Shown piece after piece: positions 33,951 through 42,976 of a DNA stretch of 64,000 nt; position 1 is the stretch's first letter, and each line of letters opens with the position of its first letter. The notes beneath the pieces were generated by a model. The model was not told the DNA's origin. It was given only the letters and a program-made list of their open reading frames with translations, and searched no databases. The DNA comes from Clostridiales bacterium. Lineage in GTDB: Bacteria > Bacillota > Clostridia > Lachnospirales > Lachnospiraceae. Made by a program: the position numbers and the translations under genes. Location: contig JAMPHY010000002.1 of assembly GCA_023663185.1 (NCBI GenBank), positions 62,001 to 126,000 of the forward strand, in the 5' to 3' direction.

Positions 33951-35390
33951 ATGGAACATAAGAACACATGGGAGACTTATAATAATAAGCAGCTTAAGGA
34001 AGTGGACGCTTTTGCTAAGGAGTATATTGACTTTCTTAATAACGGAAAGACCGAGAGGGAATGTATAGATACGATTGTTAATATAATCGAGAAAGCAGGA
34101 TATAAGGAATTAAACGGTCTTATAAAGAATAATACTGCATTAAAATGCGGAGATAAGGTATATTCAGTATGGATGAATAAATCCATTGTTATGTTCAAAA
34201 TCGGTGAGAAGGATATGTCGGAAGGAATGAATATTCTCGGCGCGCATATCGACTCGCCCCGTCTTGACGTAAAGCAGAACCCGTTATATGAAGACGGAGG
34301 ATTTGCATACCTTGATACGCATTATTACGGCGGCGTCAAGAAATACCAGTGGGTGACAATTCCGCTTGCAATACATGGCGTAGTCGTTAAGAAAGACGGT
34401 ACGACAATAGAAGTAAATGTGGGCGAGAACGAGGACGATCCTGTATTTTTCGTATCCGACCTTCTGATACATCTGGCACAGGAACAGCTAGAAAAGAAGG
34501 CTTCTAAGGTAATCGAGGGCGAGGCTTTAGATATTATCATTGGCAACAAGCCGCTTATAATTGATAAAAAAGACAAAAAGGATAAAAAAGATTCTGAAAA
34601 AGATGAAAATGAAAAGGCAGGGAAAGATGCAGTTAAAAGCGGTATCCTTGCTATTTTGAAAGAGTCATATGATATAGAAGAGGAAGACTTTATCTCGGCG
34701 GAATTAGAAGTCGTACCCGCCGGCAGCGCAAGGGAAGCGGGCTTTGACAGAAGCATGATTCTTGCTTATGGACAGGACGACAGAGTATGCGCCTTTTCTT
34801 CATTAAAAGCAATGCTGGAAGTTGATAAGACTGAGCGGACAGCCTGCTGCATTCTTGTAGATAAAGAGGAAATCGGCAGCGTGGGCGCTACCGGAATGCG
34901 CTCTCAATTCTTTGAGAATGCGGTTGCGGAAGTAATGAATCTTACAGGAAAGTTTAGCGAGCTGGGTTTAAGAAGATGTCTTGCTGCTTCATGTATGCTC
35001 TCATCAGACGTAAGCAGCGCATATGATCCCGGTTTTGCCTCAAGCTTTGATAAGAAGAATGTAGCGTATCTGGGCGGCGGCATGGTATTTAATAAATTCA
35101 CCGGTTCAAGGGGCAAATCCGGCTCGAATGACGCCAATGCGGAATACATCGCGCATATAAGGGATATTTTCGAGAAAGAAAAGGTCAATTTCCAAACCGC
35201 AGAACTGGGCAAGGTAGACTTGGGCGGCGGTGGAACCATCGCATATATTCTTGCCTTGTACGGCATGAACGTAATTGACAGCGGAGTGGCGGTTCTTAAC
35301 ATGCATGCGCCGTGGGAAGCTACCAGCAAAGCAGATGTATATGAGACCAAGAGGGGCTATGTGGCTTTCTTGGAGAATGCGGATATGTAA
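33951..35390 (+). CDS. M18 family aminopeptidase
   Basis: A 479-residue metallo-aminopeptidase of family M18 (aspartyl aminopeptidase-like), a cytosolic dodecameric enzyme removing N-terminal residues. Zinc and catalytic motifs are GAHIDSPRLDVKQNP (His/Asp), the DKEEIGSVGATGM stretch (Glu-Glu), and the late NMHAPWE (His). A Lys/Asp/Glu-rich insert (about residues 203-225) is present before the second half of the fold. GGAGATAAG precedes the start. It starts about 100 bases after the palindromic element and is followed by the AT-rich cassette. Confidence 0.92.
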   Translation: MEHKNTWETYNNKQLKEVDAFAKEYIDFLNNGKTERECIDTIVNIIEKAGYKELNGLIKNNTALKCGDKVYSVWMNKSIVMFKIGEKDMSEGMNILGAHIDSPRLDVKQNPLYEDGGFAYLDTHYYGGVKKYQWVTIPLAIHGVVVKKDGTTIEVNVGENEDDPVFFVSDLLIHLAQEQLEKKASKVIEGEALDIIIGNKPLIIDKKDKKDKKDSEKDENEKAGKDAVKSGILAILKESYDIEEEDFISAELEVVPAGSAREAGFDRSMILAYGQDDRVCAFSSLKAMLEVDKTERTACCILVDKEEIGSVGATGMRSQFFENAVAEVMNLTGKFSELGLRRCLAASCMLSSDVSSAYDPGFASSFDKKNVAYLGGGMVFNKFTGSRGKSGSNDANAEYIAHIRDIFEKEKVNFQTAELGKVDLGGGGTIAYILALYGMNVIDSGVAVLNMHAPWEATSKADVYETKRGYVAFLENADM

Positions 35391-35405
35391 GGGGATTGAT
35401 GGTAT

Positions 35406-36041
35406 TTGAGACGTCGTAAAAAGATAGAAAATTTAAAAGATTTGGAAATGGCGAAAAAAAGAAATCATAAAATTATGATTACAGATGAAGCTATTAGAAA
35501 AGTCCCACGAATAAAATATAAGAACATACCGGAAAACGAATATAATACGATTCGAGAATTAGCAAGAAGCGTTTTGAAGATATCAAAAGATGAAAACGAT
35601 TCAAATGAAGTTGCTATAACATATGGAATGAACAGTATGAAACGTATTCAAAATGGCGAAGAGTATATTGGAGTGGCACTGGGGAGTGAGCATGGTGTTG
35701 ATCCGATAAGTAATACAACTTCATTTCATTTGATATCATCAACAGAAACTTGCGTAGTTATTATTTTGCATAACCATCCGTCCTTGTCGAATTTCTCGTT
35801 ATCGGATGTGCAATTTTTGTTACGGTATGCAAGTGTTAAGATGATGGTTGTTGTTACTAATCTTGGCAGTATATCGTATCTTGTAAAAGGGAATGGATAT
35901 ATTTATGATAAAGCGGTTGCATTGTTTAATGAGGCAGTCAGTTTAAACAATGAGGCTAAGTGTTTGAAAGATTTACAGAAAGCAGCTGATCATTTTTTGA
36001 AGAATTGTAATTCAGCCGGTATTGATTATGGTAATCAATAG
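35406..36041 (+). CDS. JAB/RadC-like domain protein
   Basis: A 211-residue protein whose central region has the JAMM metal-binding pattern LHNHPSLSNFSLSDVQFL (H-x-H-P followed by S-x5-D), as in RadC and related JAB proteins. The N-terminal part is basic. Translation probably starts at TTG 35406 with AAGGGG upstream; an internal ATG at 35448 is the alternative. Base composition is AT-rich compared with the flanking housekeeping genes. RadC-like proteins are common in mobile and defence contexts, but no specific function is assigned here. A 56-residue protein gene follows closely. Confidence 0.75.
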   Translation: MRRRKKIENLKDLEMAKKRNHKIMITDEAIRKVPRIKYKNIPENEYNTIRELARSVLKISKDENDSNEVAITYGMNSMKRIQNGEEYIGVALGSEHGVDPISNTTSFHLISSTETCVVIILHNHPSLSNFSLSDVQFLLRYASVKMMVVVTNLGSISYLVKGNGYIYDKAVALFNEAVSLNNEAKCLKDLQKAADHFLKNCNSAGIDYGNQ

Positions 36042-36054
36042 AAAGGAGATTGTT

Positions 36055-36225
36055 ATGGAAGAGCATATAATTTTAAGCGAACGATTGGAAGATCAGCTTA
36101 AGGCGGTTGAATGGGCGAAAGCAGAGCAGAAAAGAATTTTGAAAGAAAAAGGTGAGCGTATATCAAAGGAACTTATGGAAACAATGACTCCATTTATTTT
36201 AAATCAACAAAGAAATAGGCAATAA
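36055..36225 (+). CDS. Small hypothetical protein downstream of the JAB gene
   Basis: A 56-residue, highly charged helical protein (LEDQLKAVEWAKAEQKRIL...). AAAGGAG lies 7 bases before the ATG at 36055. It starts 13 bases after the JAB gene and is likely co-transcribed. No family is recognised. A helical partner of the JAB protein is possible. Confidence 0.6.
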   Translation: MEEHIILSERLEDQLKAVEWAKAEQKRILKEKGERISKELMETMTPFILNQQRNRQ

Positions 36226-36298
36226 AAAGCGTAATAAATAACCAATCGTGATTTAAAAAAATATATATTATAAATAAAATCTTGAAAGGATTATAAAT

Positions 36299-36775
36299 GT
36301 GTCAAGGCAAGTGCGAACATCTGCAAAAGCGGTTATAATTCAGAACGGAAAACTGCTTGCAATAAAGCTTAATGATGGCAAAGAGGAATGGTACATTTTA
36401 CCCGGCGGCGGTCAAGGCGGTGAGGAAATACTTCCGCAGACCGTCGAGCGAGAAGTCAGAGAAGAAACAGGAATAGAGGTTAAATGTAAAGACTTGCTTT
36501 TTGTTATAGAAGGAGTTCATGGCGAGAGTTTTCATAGAGTTGATTTAGTGTTTTTATGCGATTACTTGGGAAAAGCCGAAAATGCAATACTTCATAATGA
36601 TACTAATCAAATTGGATTTGACTGGCTGGATTTATCCGTATTGAATAGATTACCATTGTTTCCGTCAAAACTTCGCCGCCCTATAATGAATTTTTATGAG
36701 GGGAAAGAATACGCAAAGTATCTTGGGAATGAAGAGATAGGTGATCCTGAATGTTTGAACAATTTGTTAATCTGA
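36299..36775 (+). CDS. Nudix hydrolase
   Basis: A 158-residue Nudix-fold pyrophosphohydrolase. The Nudix box is complete: GGGQGGEEILPQTVEREVREETG with the catalytic REVREE core. Substrate is not predictable; small nucleoside diphosphate derivatives are typical. Translation begins at GTG 36299 after AAAGGA. The last 25 bases overlap the following acetyltransferase gene, indicating a coupled pair. It belongs to the AT-rich cassette. Confidence 0.88.
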   Translation: MSRQVRTSAKAVIIQNGKLLAIKLNDGKEEWYILPGGGQGGEEILPQTVEREVREETGIEVKCKDLLFVIEGVHGESFHRVDLVFLCDYLGKAENAILHNDTNQIGFDWLDLSVLNRLPLFPSKLRRPIMNFYEGKEYAKYLGNEEIGDPECLNNLLI

Positions 36776-37302
36776 CAATAAGAAATGCAACCATCGAAGA
36801 TGCGGTCTTATTATCTGCATGGTGGAATGATGGTAAAATTATGGCTCATGCAGGTTTCCCGAATGGAACGGGTGAAACTCCGCAATGTATTGCTGAAAAA
36901 ATATCAAAAGATGAAGATGACGTTTGCAGGAGATTGATAATTGAGTATGACAAAATTCCAATTGGTGAAATGTGTTATTATAACATCGGAAATGATACGG
37001 CTGAAATAGGAATTAAAATCTGTGATTTTACCAAACAAAACAAAGGTTATGGGAAAATATTATTAAGTATGCTTATTCATTCTTTGTTTTCAAATTATGG
37101 TTACAAAAAGATTATCCTTGATACAAACTTAAAAAATACCCGCGCACAACACGTTTATGAAGAATTAGGTTTTAAAAAAGTCAGAGTAAAAAATAATTCA
37201 TGGAAAGACCAACTTGGTGAATTACAATCTTTTGTTGATTATGAATTAGTTGAAGAAAATTTTAATGATTTCTCAAAGACAAACATAAATAGATATAGTT
37301 AA
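36751..37302 (+). CDS. GNAT family N-acetyltransferase
   Basis: A 183-residue acetyltransferase of the RimJ/RimL-like GNAT group. The acetyl-CoA loop appears as QNKGYGKILLSMLI, preceded by AEIGIKICD and followed by ILDTNLKNTRAQHVYEELGFKKV, the usual C-terminal pattern. The substrate could be a protein N-terminus or an aminoglycoside-type compound; sequence does not decide. It overlaps the Nudix gene by 25 bases. Confidence 0.85.
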   Translation: MFEQFVNLTIRNATIEDAVLLSAWWNDGKIMAHAGFPNGTGETPQCIAEKISKDEDDVCRRLIIEYDKIPIGEMCYYNIGNDTAEIGIKICDFTKQNKGYGKILLSMLIHSLFSNYGYKKIILDTNLKNTRAQHVYEELGFKKVRVKNNSWKDQLGELQSFVDYELVEENFNDFSKTNINRYS

Positions 37303-37349
37303 GAACAGCAAAGGGTACATCGAGAAGTCACTGAAACGATAAAGATGTG

Positions 37350-37381
37350 GAGCATGGTGGTTGCTATGCTCTATATTTTTG
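37350..37381 (+). terminator. Probable intrinsic terminator
   Basis: GAGCATGG and CTATGCTC (one G-U pair) form a stem with a 6-base loop, followed by TATATTTTTG. It follows the Nudix-GNAT pair. Confidence 0.55.
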
Positions 37382-37498
37382 TAGAAAATGAAAGGTAGGA
37401 ATGATATAATTAAAAGCAAATTATAAAATTAGGAGAAATTGAAATATTTATCTATGCAAATATCAAGAAAGTAAATTCAGCTTGAAAGAGGGATATTT

Positions 37499-38029
37499 AT
37501 GAAATTATTCGTTGCGCGTCATGGTCAAACGGTTTGGAATGCTCAAAATAAAGTATGTGGTATTACTGATGTAGAATTAACAGAAAAAGGGATAGAACAA
37601 GCAAAGAAATTAGCCGATATAGTAAAAAATCACAATATTGATATACTCATATCTTCACCCTTAAAAAGAGCCATAGAAACAAGTCAAATTGTTGCCGACA
37701 AAAATAATATCGCTTTACAAATAGAAGAAGCGCTTATTGAACAGAATTATGGAATATATGAAGGTGCGGACAGAAATAATGATAACTTTTTAGCCAATAA
37801 AAGAAATTTTGCATACAGATATCCTCATGGAGAATCTATGATGCAGGTAGCATATAGAATATACGGACTACTTGATAAAATAAAGGAACAACATCAAGGA
37901 AAAAATATTTTAATTATTACTCATGGTGGAATATGTCGTATAATTAGGACTTATTTTATAGATATGTCAAATGATGATTTTTTCAATTATATACTGGAAA
38001 ATGGTAAATTAGAGGAATACGAGTTGTAA
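37499..38029 (+). CDS. Histidine phosphatase family protein
   Basis: A 176-residue phosphatase of the phosphoglycerate mutase-like superfamily. The catalytic motif is VARHGQTVWN at residues 4-13; the second His is in ITHGGICRIIRTYF. It has the short bacterial form related to GpmB/CobC; a metabolic substrate cannot be given. AGAGGGATATTT precedes the ATG. It is the last gene of the AT-rich cassette before queA. Confidence 0.88.
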   Translation: MKLFVARHGQTVWNAQNKVCGITDVELTEKGIEQAKKLADIVKNHNIDILISSPLKRAIETSQIVADKNNIALQIEEALIEQNYGIYEGADRNNDNFLANKRNFAYRYPHGESMMQVAYRIYGLLDKIKEQHQGKNILIITHGGICRIIRTYFIDMSNDDFFNYILENGKLEEYEL

Positions 38030-38115
38030 GTAGTTTTGGGTTTATCTGATTGAGAAAACAACATTTGATAAATTATTATCTTGTTTGTGTATCGATAAGG
38101 AATGGTGAAAATAGA

Positions 38116-38143
38116 TTGTCAATTTATAGGGATTTGTTATAAT
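38116..38143 (+). promoter_or_regulatory. Predicted promoter of queA
   Basis: TTGTCA (38116-38121) and TATAAT (38138-38143) spaced by 16 bases, about 90 bases before queA. Confidence 0.65.
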
Positions 38144-38230
38144 AAGTGAGTGGCAACATTCTGACAACAGAAAATCAGCAAGCCATAATAAAGAACACGC
38201 CGAGTACAAATGGTGTAATGGTGGATTGAA

Positions 38231-39280
38231 ATGAACTTAAATAATCATACAAACTTAAAAAAATCAGACTTTTACTTCGACCTGCCGCAAGAGCTTATTG
38301 CGCAGGATCCACTGGAAAACCGCTCAGACTCAAGACTGCTTATGCTAAATAAGTCTACGGGGGAAATCAGTCACCATATTTTCTATGAAATTATCGACTA
38401 TCTGAATGCGGGAGACTGCCTTGTTTTAAATAATACCAAGGTAATCCCTGCAAGGCTTATGGGCGTAAGGGAAGATACCGGAGCGGCGATTGAAGTGCTT
38501 CTTCTTAAAAGGAAGGACAACGATATCTGGGAGACTCTCGTTAAACCGGGAAAAAAGGCAAGACCGGGCATGAAGCTTGTCTTTGGCGGCGGACTCTTAA
38601 GGGCGGAAGTGCTTGATGTCGTAGAAGAAGGAAACAGGCTTATTAAATTTTCATATAAGGGCGTATTTGAAGCGGTGCTGGATTCTCTTGGCGAGATGCC
38701 GCTTCCGCCTTATATTACGCATAAATTGAACGATAAGAACAGATACCAGACGGTATACGCCAAATATGAAGGCTCGGCGGCAGCTCCGACTGCGGGACTT
38801 CATTTTACAAAGGAGCTGCTTGAAAAGATAGAGAAAAAAGGCGTGGATATCGCCTATGTTACGCTCCATGTAGGGCTTGGAACCTTCCGTCCGGTAAAAG
38901 TAGAGAATATATTAGAACATCATATGCACTCTGAATACTATCAGGTATCGGAAGAGGCTGCAAAAAAAATCAATAGGGCAAAGGAAAACGGCGGCAGGGT
39001 TATCTGTGTAGGGACAACAAGCTGCAGGACGATAGAAAGCGCGGCGGATAAGGGCGGCAGACTTAGCGAAAGCAGCGGCAATACCGAAATATTTATTTAC
39101 CCCGGCTACCGTTTTAAAGTTATGGACGCTTTAATTACGAATTTTCATCTGCCGGAGTCTACGCTTTTAATGCTTGTATCGGCGCTTGCGGGCAGAGAGA
39201 ATGTACTGCGTGCTTATGAAGAGGCAATTAAGGAAAGATATAGGTTTTTTAGTTTTGGGGACGCGATGTTTATTCAATAA
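38231..39280 (+). CDS. queA: S-adenosylmethionine:tRNA ribosyltransferase-isomerase
   Basis: Transfers the ribosyl part of SAM to 7-aminomethyl-7-deazaguanine in tRNA, forming epoxyqueuosine. The 349-residue protein shows the family start [58 protein letters not shown] and the end [16 protein letters not shown]. Length is normal. Only a weak ribosome binding site is visible before the ATG (TGGTGGATTGAA). It is a cytosolic enzyme of queuosine synthesis and is transcribed alone. Confidence 0.95.
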   Translation: MNLNNHTNLKKSDFYFDLPQELIAQDPLENRSDSRLLMLNKSTGEISHHIFYEIIDYLNAGDCLVLNNTKVIPARLMGVREDTGAAIEVLLLKRKDNDIWETLVKPGKKARPGMKLVFGGGLLRAEVLDVVEEGNRLIKFSYKGVFEAVLDSLGEMPLPPYITHKLNDKNRYQTVYAKYEGSAAAPTAGLHFTKELLEKIEKKGVDIAYVTLHVGLGTFRPVKVENILEHHMHSEYYQVSEEAAKKINRAKENGGRVICVGTTSCRTIESAADKGGRLSESSGNTEIFIYPGYRFKVMDALITNFHLPESTLLMLVSALAGRENVLRAYEEAIKERYRFFSFGDAMFIQ

Positions 39281-39335
39281 AAATCTAAGATGTACTTTTG
39301 TGAAGTGAAAAAGTGAAAAATTTATAAGGGGAATA

Positions 39336-39364
39336 TTGTAATCGAAATTTACATATGCTATAAT
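39336..39364 (+). promoter_or_regulatory. Predicted promoter of the antitoxin RNA
   Basis: TTGTAA (39336-39341) and TATAAT (39359-39364) with exactly 17 bases between them, directed toward the small toxin gene on the opposite strand. Transcription should start near 39371. Confidence 0.7.
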
Positions 39365-39370
39365 GCCAAT

Positions 39371-39458
39371 AGGCAAAAAAGTGGTTATAAGTCCATCCGG
39401 ACAAGAGAATGAATCCCCGGACCGTATTGCAGTACAGTTCGGGGATTCTTCTCATCTT
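39371..39458 (+). ncRNA. Predicted antisense antitoxin RNA (Fst/par type)
   Basis: An RNA of about 88 bases is predicted between the promoter at 39336 and the terminator hairpin at 39404-39453. Its 5' part contains GTGGTTATAA (39381-39390) and CCATCC (39393-39398). The same two blocks, in the same order, occur at 39566-39575 and 39579-39584, which is the complement of the toxin start region. The RNA could therefore pair with the toxin mRNA across its start codon. GTCCATCCGGAC can form a small hairpin that presents ATCC in its loop. This is the repeat arrangement of par RNA II. Confidence 0.65.
39404..39453. terminator. Shared bidirectional terminator of the toxin and antitoxin transcripts
   Basis: GAATCCCCGGAC (39411-39422) pairs with GTTCGGGGATTC (39437-39448) with one G-U pair; GAGAA and TTCTC extend the stem. 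A T-rich tract follows on the plus strand; the minus strand also meets the hairpin after the toxin stop codon. Confidence 0.75.
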
Positions 39459-39483
39459 TTATAGTGGTTAAGCACCCACTAGG

Positions 39484-39582
39484 TTAGTTGTTGTCCTTAT
39501 GGTCGCCATCTAACAATTTGATGATGTAGTGGCAGGCTACACCAGCCGCAACGGCGATTAAAAAGGTGGTTATAACTTCCAT
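39484..39582 (-). CDS. 32-residue hydrophobic peptide, Fst-like type I toxin candidate
   Basis: The peptide starts MEVITTFLIAVAAGVACHYI, a single membrane helix, and ends in a charged tail (LLDGDHKDNN). Hydrophobic helix plus D/K-rich tail is the layout of Fst-family toxins. The Shine-Dalgarno sequence GGAGGAGG, 7-8 bases before the ATG, is exceptionally strong. An extended -10 (TGTTATACT, complement of 39629-39637) puts the mRNA start near 39622. The 5' end can form a TGTTGTC/GACAACA stem (39598-39604 with 39617-39623) next to the Shine-Dalgarno sequence, as in fst RNA I. Toxicity is not shown by sequence. Confidence 0.72.
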   Translation of the reverse strand: MEVITTFLIAVAAGVACHYIIKLLDGDHKDNN

Positions 39583-39628
39583 CCAAACACCTCCTCCTGT
39601 TGTCAGGTATTGGTAGGACAACAAAAGC

Positions 39629-39637
39629 AGTATAACA
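39629..39637 (-). promoter_or_regulatory. Extended -10 promoter of the toxin transcript
   Basis: The complement reads TGTTATACT, a TGn-extended -10 element. No good -35 box is seen, which an extended -10 can tolerate. Expected transcription runs leftward from about 39622 to the hairpin at 39404-39453, giving an mRNA of about 220 bases. Confidence 0.55.
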
Positions 39638-39808
39638 CATCTTTTGATTTTATTCTATATTTTGTAAGAAAATTATTGGAAATACAATTAAAGGGGAATT
39701 TTTGATTTTATTAAGCCATTTTATGAAAAGCACAAAAAACGCCAAAAAGAGAGATTGAAAAGGTTAATGGAAGAATAGGAAAACAAGCAATAGTAGGAGG
39801 TATTCAAA

Positions 39809-40150
39809 ATGAGTTATATCAAAAACATTGAGCATGAAAAGGTTTTAAAGTTGGTTGATGAAATTAGTGTCCAGCCGGGGCAAGTAGTCAGCAAGACTTT
39901 GGCACAGAATGGCGCAGTCAGCGTTACCCTGTTTGCATTCTCAAAGGGTGAGGAAATCAGTGCGCATGATTCCGAGGGAGATGCTTTTGTTCATGTGCTG
40001 GAAGGTACCGGCAGATTTACAGTAGGTGGTGTGGAACATACCGTAAAGGCAGGAGAGGTATTAGTCATGCCGGCAAAAATTCCCCACGCCGTATATGCTC
40101 CGGAGAATTTTAAATGGATTTTGACGGTTGTTTTTCCGATTAAGGAGTGA
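39809..40150 (+). CDS. Cupin domain protein
   Basis: A 113-residue single-domain cupin. The two cupin motifs are visible: EEISAHDSEGDAFVHVLEG (motif 1, with its first His replaced in position by HDSE) and AGEVLVMPAKIPHAV (motif 2, with His). The size matches small stand-alone cupins annotated near many pathways. A strong GTAGGAGG lies before the ATG. Neighbours do not indicate a substrate. Confidence 0.88.
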   Translation: MSYIKNIEHEKVLKLVDEISVQPGQVVSKTLAQNGAVSVTLFAFSKGEEISAHDSEGDAFVHVLEGTGRFTVGGVEHTVKAGEVLVMPAKIPHAVYAPENFKWILTVVFPIKE

Positions 40151-40201
40151 AAGAAAAATATTTACACCTTAAAGTATAATCATCAAAGGAATGAATGCGA
40201 C

Positions 40202-41302
40202 ATGACTAATTTAACCTGTGGATTTATCGGCTTAGGACTGATTGGCGGTTCCATCGCTAAGGCAATCCATGAAAAAGTACCCGAAGCCTATATAATTGCA
40301 TATGATACCAACGCCGCTTCTTTAGAGCTTGCACTAAACGAAGGCGTTATCCAGAAAGCCTGTGCAGAAATAGATGAGGCTTTTGAAGCATGCAGTTATA
40401 TATTCTTATGCGCGCCGGTATCGCGGAATGATGAAAACCTTCTTAAATTGAAAGAACATCTGTCTGCCGACGCCATATTGACGGATACAGGAAGCGTTAA
40501 AACCGGCATACACGAACATATAACGGCGCTGGGACTTGAGGAGCAGTTTATCGGTGGGCACCCTATGGCGGGTTCTGAGCGTTTTGGCTATGCCAATTCA
40601 AGCGCGGCGCTTTTTGAAAACGCATATTATATCTTAACGCCTACTGACGTTACGCCCACAGAGAAAATTTCTGCCTATCAGACGTTGATAAAAACGATAG
40701 GCGCTATTCCGCTTGTGCTTTCATGCAGCCAGCATGATTATGTGACGGCGGCGATTTCCCATCTGCCGCATGTAATATCCGCCTGTCTGGTAAATTTTGT
40801 AAAAGACAGCGATTCTAAAGAGGGCATAATGAAAATGATTGCCGCCGGCGGATTTAAGGATATTACAAGGATTTCTTCTTCCTCGCCTGTGATGTGGCAG
40901 CAAATATGTTTGACTAATACGGAGAATATTTCTTCCTTGTTAAATCAATATATTAATAATCTGCTTGATTTTAAGGAAACGCTCGATTTGGGCGATACCG
41001 ATATGCTTTATAGGTTCTTTGACGAGGCACGTGCTTACCGCGAGTCGTTTATTGATGCTTCCAGCGGTCCGATTAAGACAGAATATGTAATTACCGTGGA
41101 TATTGCCGACAAGCCCGGTTCTATTGCGACTATTGCCACACTGCTTGCTAAGCATGATATCAGTATCAAAAATATCGGTATTAATCATAACAGGGAGTTG
41201 GCGGAGGGCGCTCTGCGTATAGAGTTTTATGACGATACGGCGACCGAACAGGCGACCGTAGTATTAAGAGAACAGGAATATGTGATACATACAAAGGCGT
41301 GA
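40202..41302 (+). CDS. tyrA: Prephenate dehydrogenase with C-terminal ACT domain
   Basis: Oxidatively decarboxylates prephenate to 4-hydroxyphenylpyruvate for tyrosine synthesis. The 366-residue protein begins with an NAD-binding Rossmann motif (GFIGLGLIGGSIAKAI), contains GGHPMAGSERFGYANS with the catalytic-region His, and ends with an ACT domain (about 295-366: TVDIADKPGSIATIATLLA), which likely mediates feedback inhibition by tyrosine. AAAGGAATG precedes the start. A lipoprotein gene begins 18 bases after its stop. Confidence 0.94.
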   Translation: MTNLTCGFIGLGLIGGSIAKAIHEKVPEAYIIAYDTNAASLELALNEGVIQKACAEIDEAFEACSYIFLCAPVSRNDENLLKLKEHLSADAILTDTGSVKTGIHEHITALGLEEQFIGGHPMAGSERFGYANSSAALFENAYYILTPTDVTPTEKISAYQTLIKTIGAIPLVLSCSQHDYVTAAISHLPHVISACLVNFVKDSDSKEGIMKMIAAGGFKDITRISSSSPVMWQQICLTNTENISSLLNQYINNLLDFKETLDLGDTDMLYRFFDEARAYRESFIDASSGPIKTEYVITVDIADKPGSIATIATLLAKHDISIKNIGINHNRELAEGALRIEFYDDTATEQATVVLREQEYVIHTKA

Positions 41303-41320
41303 GCAAAAGTGAGGATTAAA

Positions 41321-42934
41321 ATGAAAAAAATTATAAGTATTATAACGATAATATGTATCTTGTGTATGACAGGCTGCGCGCTTAAGGAAACAGGCGGCGG
41401 AGCAGAAAATACTGTACGCATAGAATATGACGACATAGCGGACAATACCACAGACAATACAGCAGACTGGATTATTGAAAATCCTATCGGAGAAATCGCT
41501 GTGCCTGAGATTGAATATGGAGAAGTAAGTACGCCTGAGGAACGAATAGAGCGTTTTCAGTTATTGCTTGATGGATACAGACCGCCATTAAAAGATGAGA
41601 ACGCGCAGATATTACAGCTTAGCGGTAATTTGTCGCTTGATATGGACGAAGCATGTTATCCGAAGCTGCGTGAAAGCTTAAGCCAGTACAGTGCAAAGGT
41701 GCAGGAGGACATGCTGGATAACTCGAACAGAGTAATTGTACATAGGGCGGATAAGCAGGTCTTGAGTTTTTTGGAGAAGAAGGGCAGCTATGGGTTTTAT
41801 GTAAGTGGATATAATTATGATACGGAAACAGGACAGCTTATAGAGTTGTCAAATGTGGTAAACGATATGGACAAGCTGGCTGAAATAATAGCAAAACAGT
41901 TGATAGACAGATATCCCGATATCCGACTTGGCGATAATCTTGCAAAAAGGATTAGGCAGTTATGCAATGATAGCGCAGCGGTGACATGGACTATCAACTA
42001 TCATGGGCTGTGTTTATATCTTTCGACTGAAATCTTAAGCGTAGAAGATGGACTTAATTCACCGGAAGGCATACTTCATGCAGTCATAACATTTTCGGAT
42101 ATGCCTGAGTTATTTAATGAAAAGTATAGGAAGATACCGGAAGCATATGCAATAGAATTGGAAGATGTGCCGTTTCTGTATGATATAGATGCAGACGGAA
42201 GCTTGGATTTAATTAAGACCTGCTTTTATCAGGAAGATGAGGAGAAGGATTTTAGTCTCATAGTAAATGGACAGGTAGAAAGCGGAAAATATGAACAGGG
42301 GGCGTTTTATGACCAAAGCCGGAGGGCGTATTTGCTGCATATGGCAGAAAATAAGAATTATATAGTATTTTATGAAAGAGGAGATTTGGACTGTACCGGA
42401 GTATATAGTGTGTATACGGTTGAAGGCGGTAATATAAAACATGTGGAGAGCGATAGTAGTAATATCTATCTGGGTAACAACAGGATTACAGATCCGGCTT
42501 CTATATGGCTGACAAATGCGCAAGATCCTCTTTTATCAGGGCTCATGCTGATAGAGACAGAATTTTTTATTGATGAAAACGCTTCTTTTAAAAATTATAA
42601 TGACATTTATTACTATTTGGATAGTGACAGGGAACTAAAAACTTTGCGAGAATTAAATGTAGTTACAGTTGACTCGTACACAGGAAGAGTTTTGGAGTCT
42701 GATGTTACATTATCCCCCAATACTTTTATGGAACCGCTGCGGACTGATTTGTATACATGGTGTGATTTTGTAATAGAAGACAGCAGGGTATGCAGAATAA
42801 TATTTGACGCACCCATTAATGATTCGCTATCGATTCCGATGTATGATGGTATGTATCTGATAGGTGAATGTATCAGCATTGATATAAGCGAAACAAAGCT
42901 TAGGCTTAAATATTCTGATAACTCAGTTAATTAA
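41321..42934 (+). CDS. Lipoprotein of unknown function
   Basis: A protein of about 537 residues with a lipoprotein signal peptide ending in MTGC (Cys at residue 19). I chose the ATG at 41321 after GTGAGG, over the GTG at 41309. The first half contains a segment (GYNYDTETGQLIELSNVVND, then a late WTINYHGLCLYLS...) that resembles the DUF3298/RsiV-type extracellular domain. An acidic DIDADGSLDLI motif may bind calcium. The second half is not recognised. It may be co-transcribed with tyrA by spacing alone, without a clear functional link. Confidence 0.75.
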   Translation: MKKIISIITIICILCMTGCALKETGGGAENTVRIEYDDIADNTTDNTADWIIENPIGEIAVPEIEYGEVSTPEERIERFQLLLDGYRPPLKDENAQILQLSGNLSLDMDEACYPKLRESLSQYSAKVQEDMLDNSNRVIVHRADKQVLSFLEKKGSYGFYVSGYNYDTETGQLIELSNVVNDMDKLAEIIAKQLIDRYPDIRLGDNLAKRIRQLCNDSAAVTWTINYHGLCLYLSTEILSVEDGLNSPEGILHAVITFSDMPELFNEKYRKIPEAYAIELEDVPFLYDIDADGSLDLIKTCFYQEDEEKDFSLIVNGQVESGKYEQGAFYDQSRRAYLLHMAENKNYIVFYERGDLDCTGVYSVYTVEGGNIKHVESDSSNIYLGNNRITDPASIWLTNAQDPLLSGLMLIETEFFIDENASFKNYNDIYYYLDSDRELKTLRELNVVTVDSYTGRVLESDVTLSPNTFMEPLRTDLYTWCDFVIEDSRVCRIIFDAPINDSLSIPMYDGMYLIGECISIDISETKLRLKYSDNSVN

Positions 42935-42976
42935 AGAGCGGTGGAAATCATGATATGAGATGCCGAGGTTATTCAT

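Noticed and set aside
33586..33969. Minus-strand open frame across the palindromic element and the end of pheT
   Set aside because: It runs through both arms of the inverted repeat and has no family resemblance or ribosome binding site.
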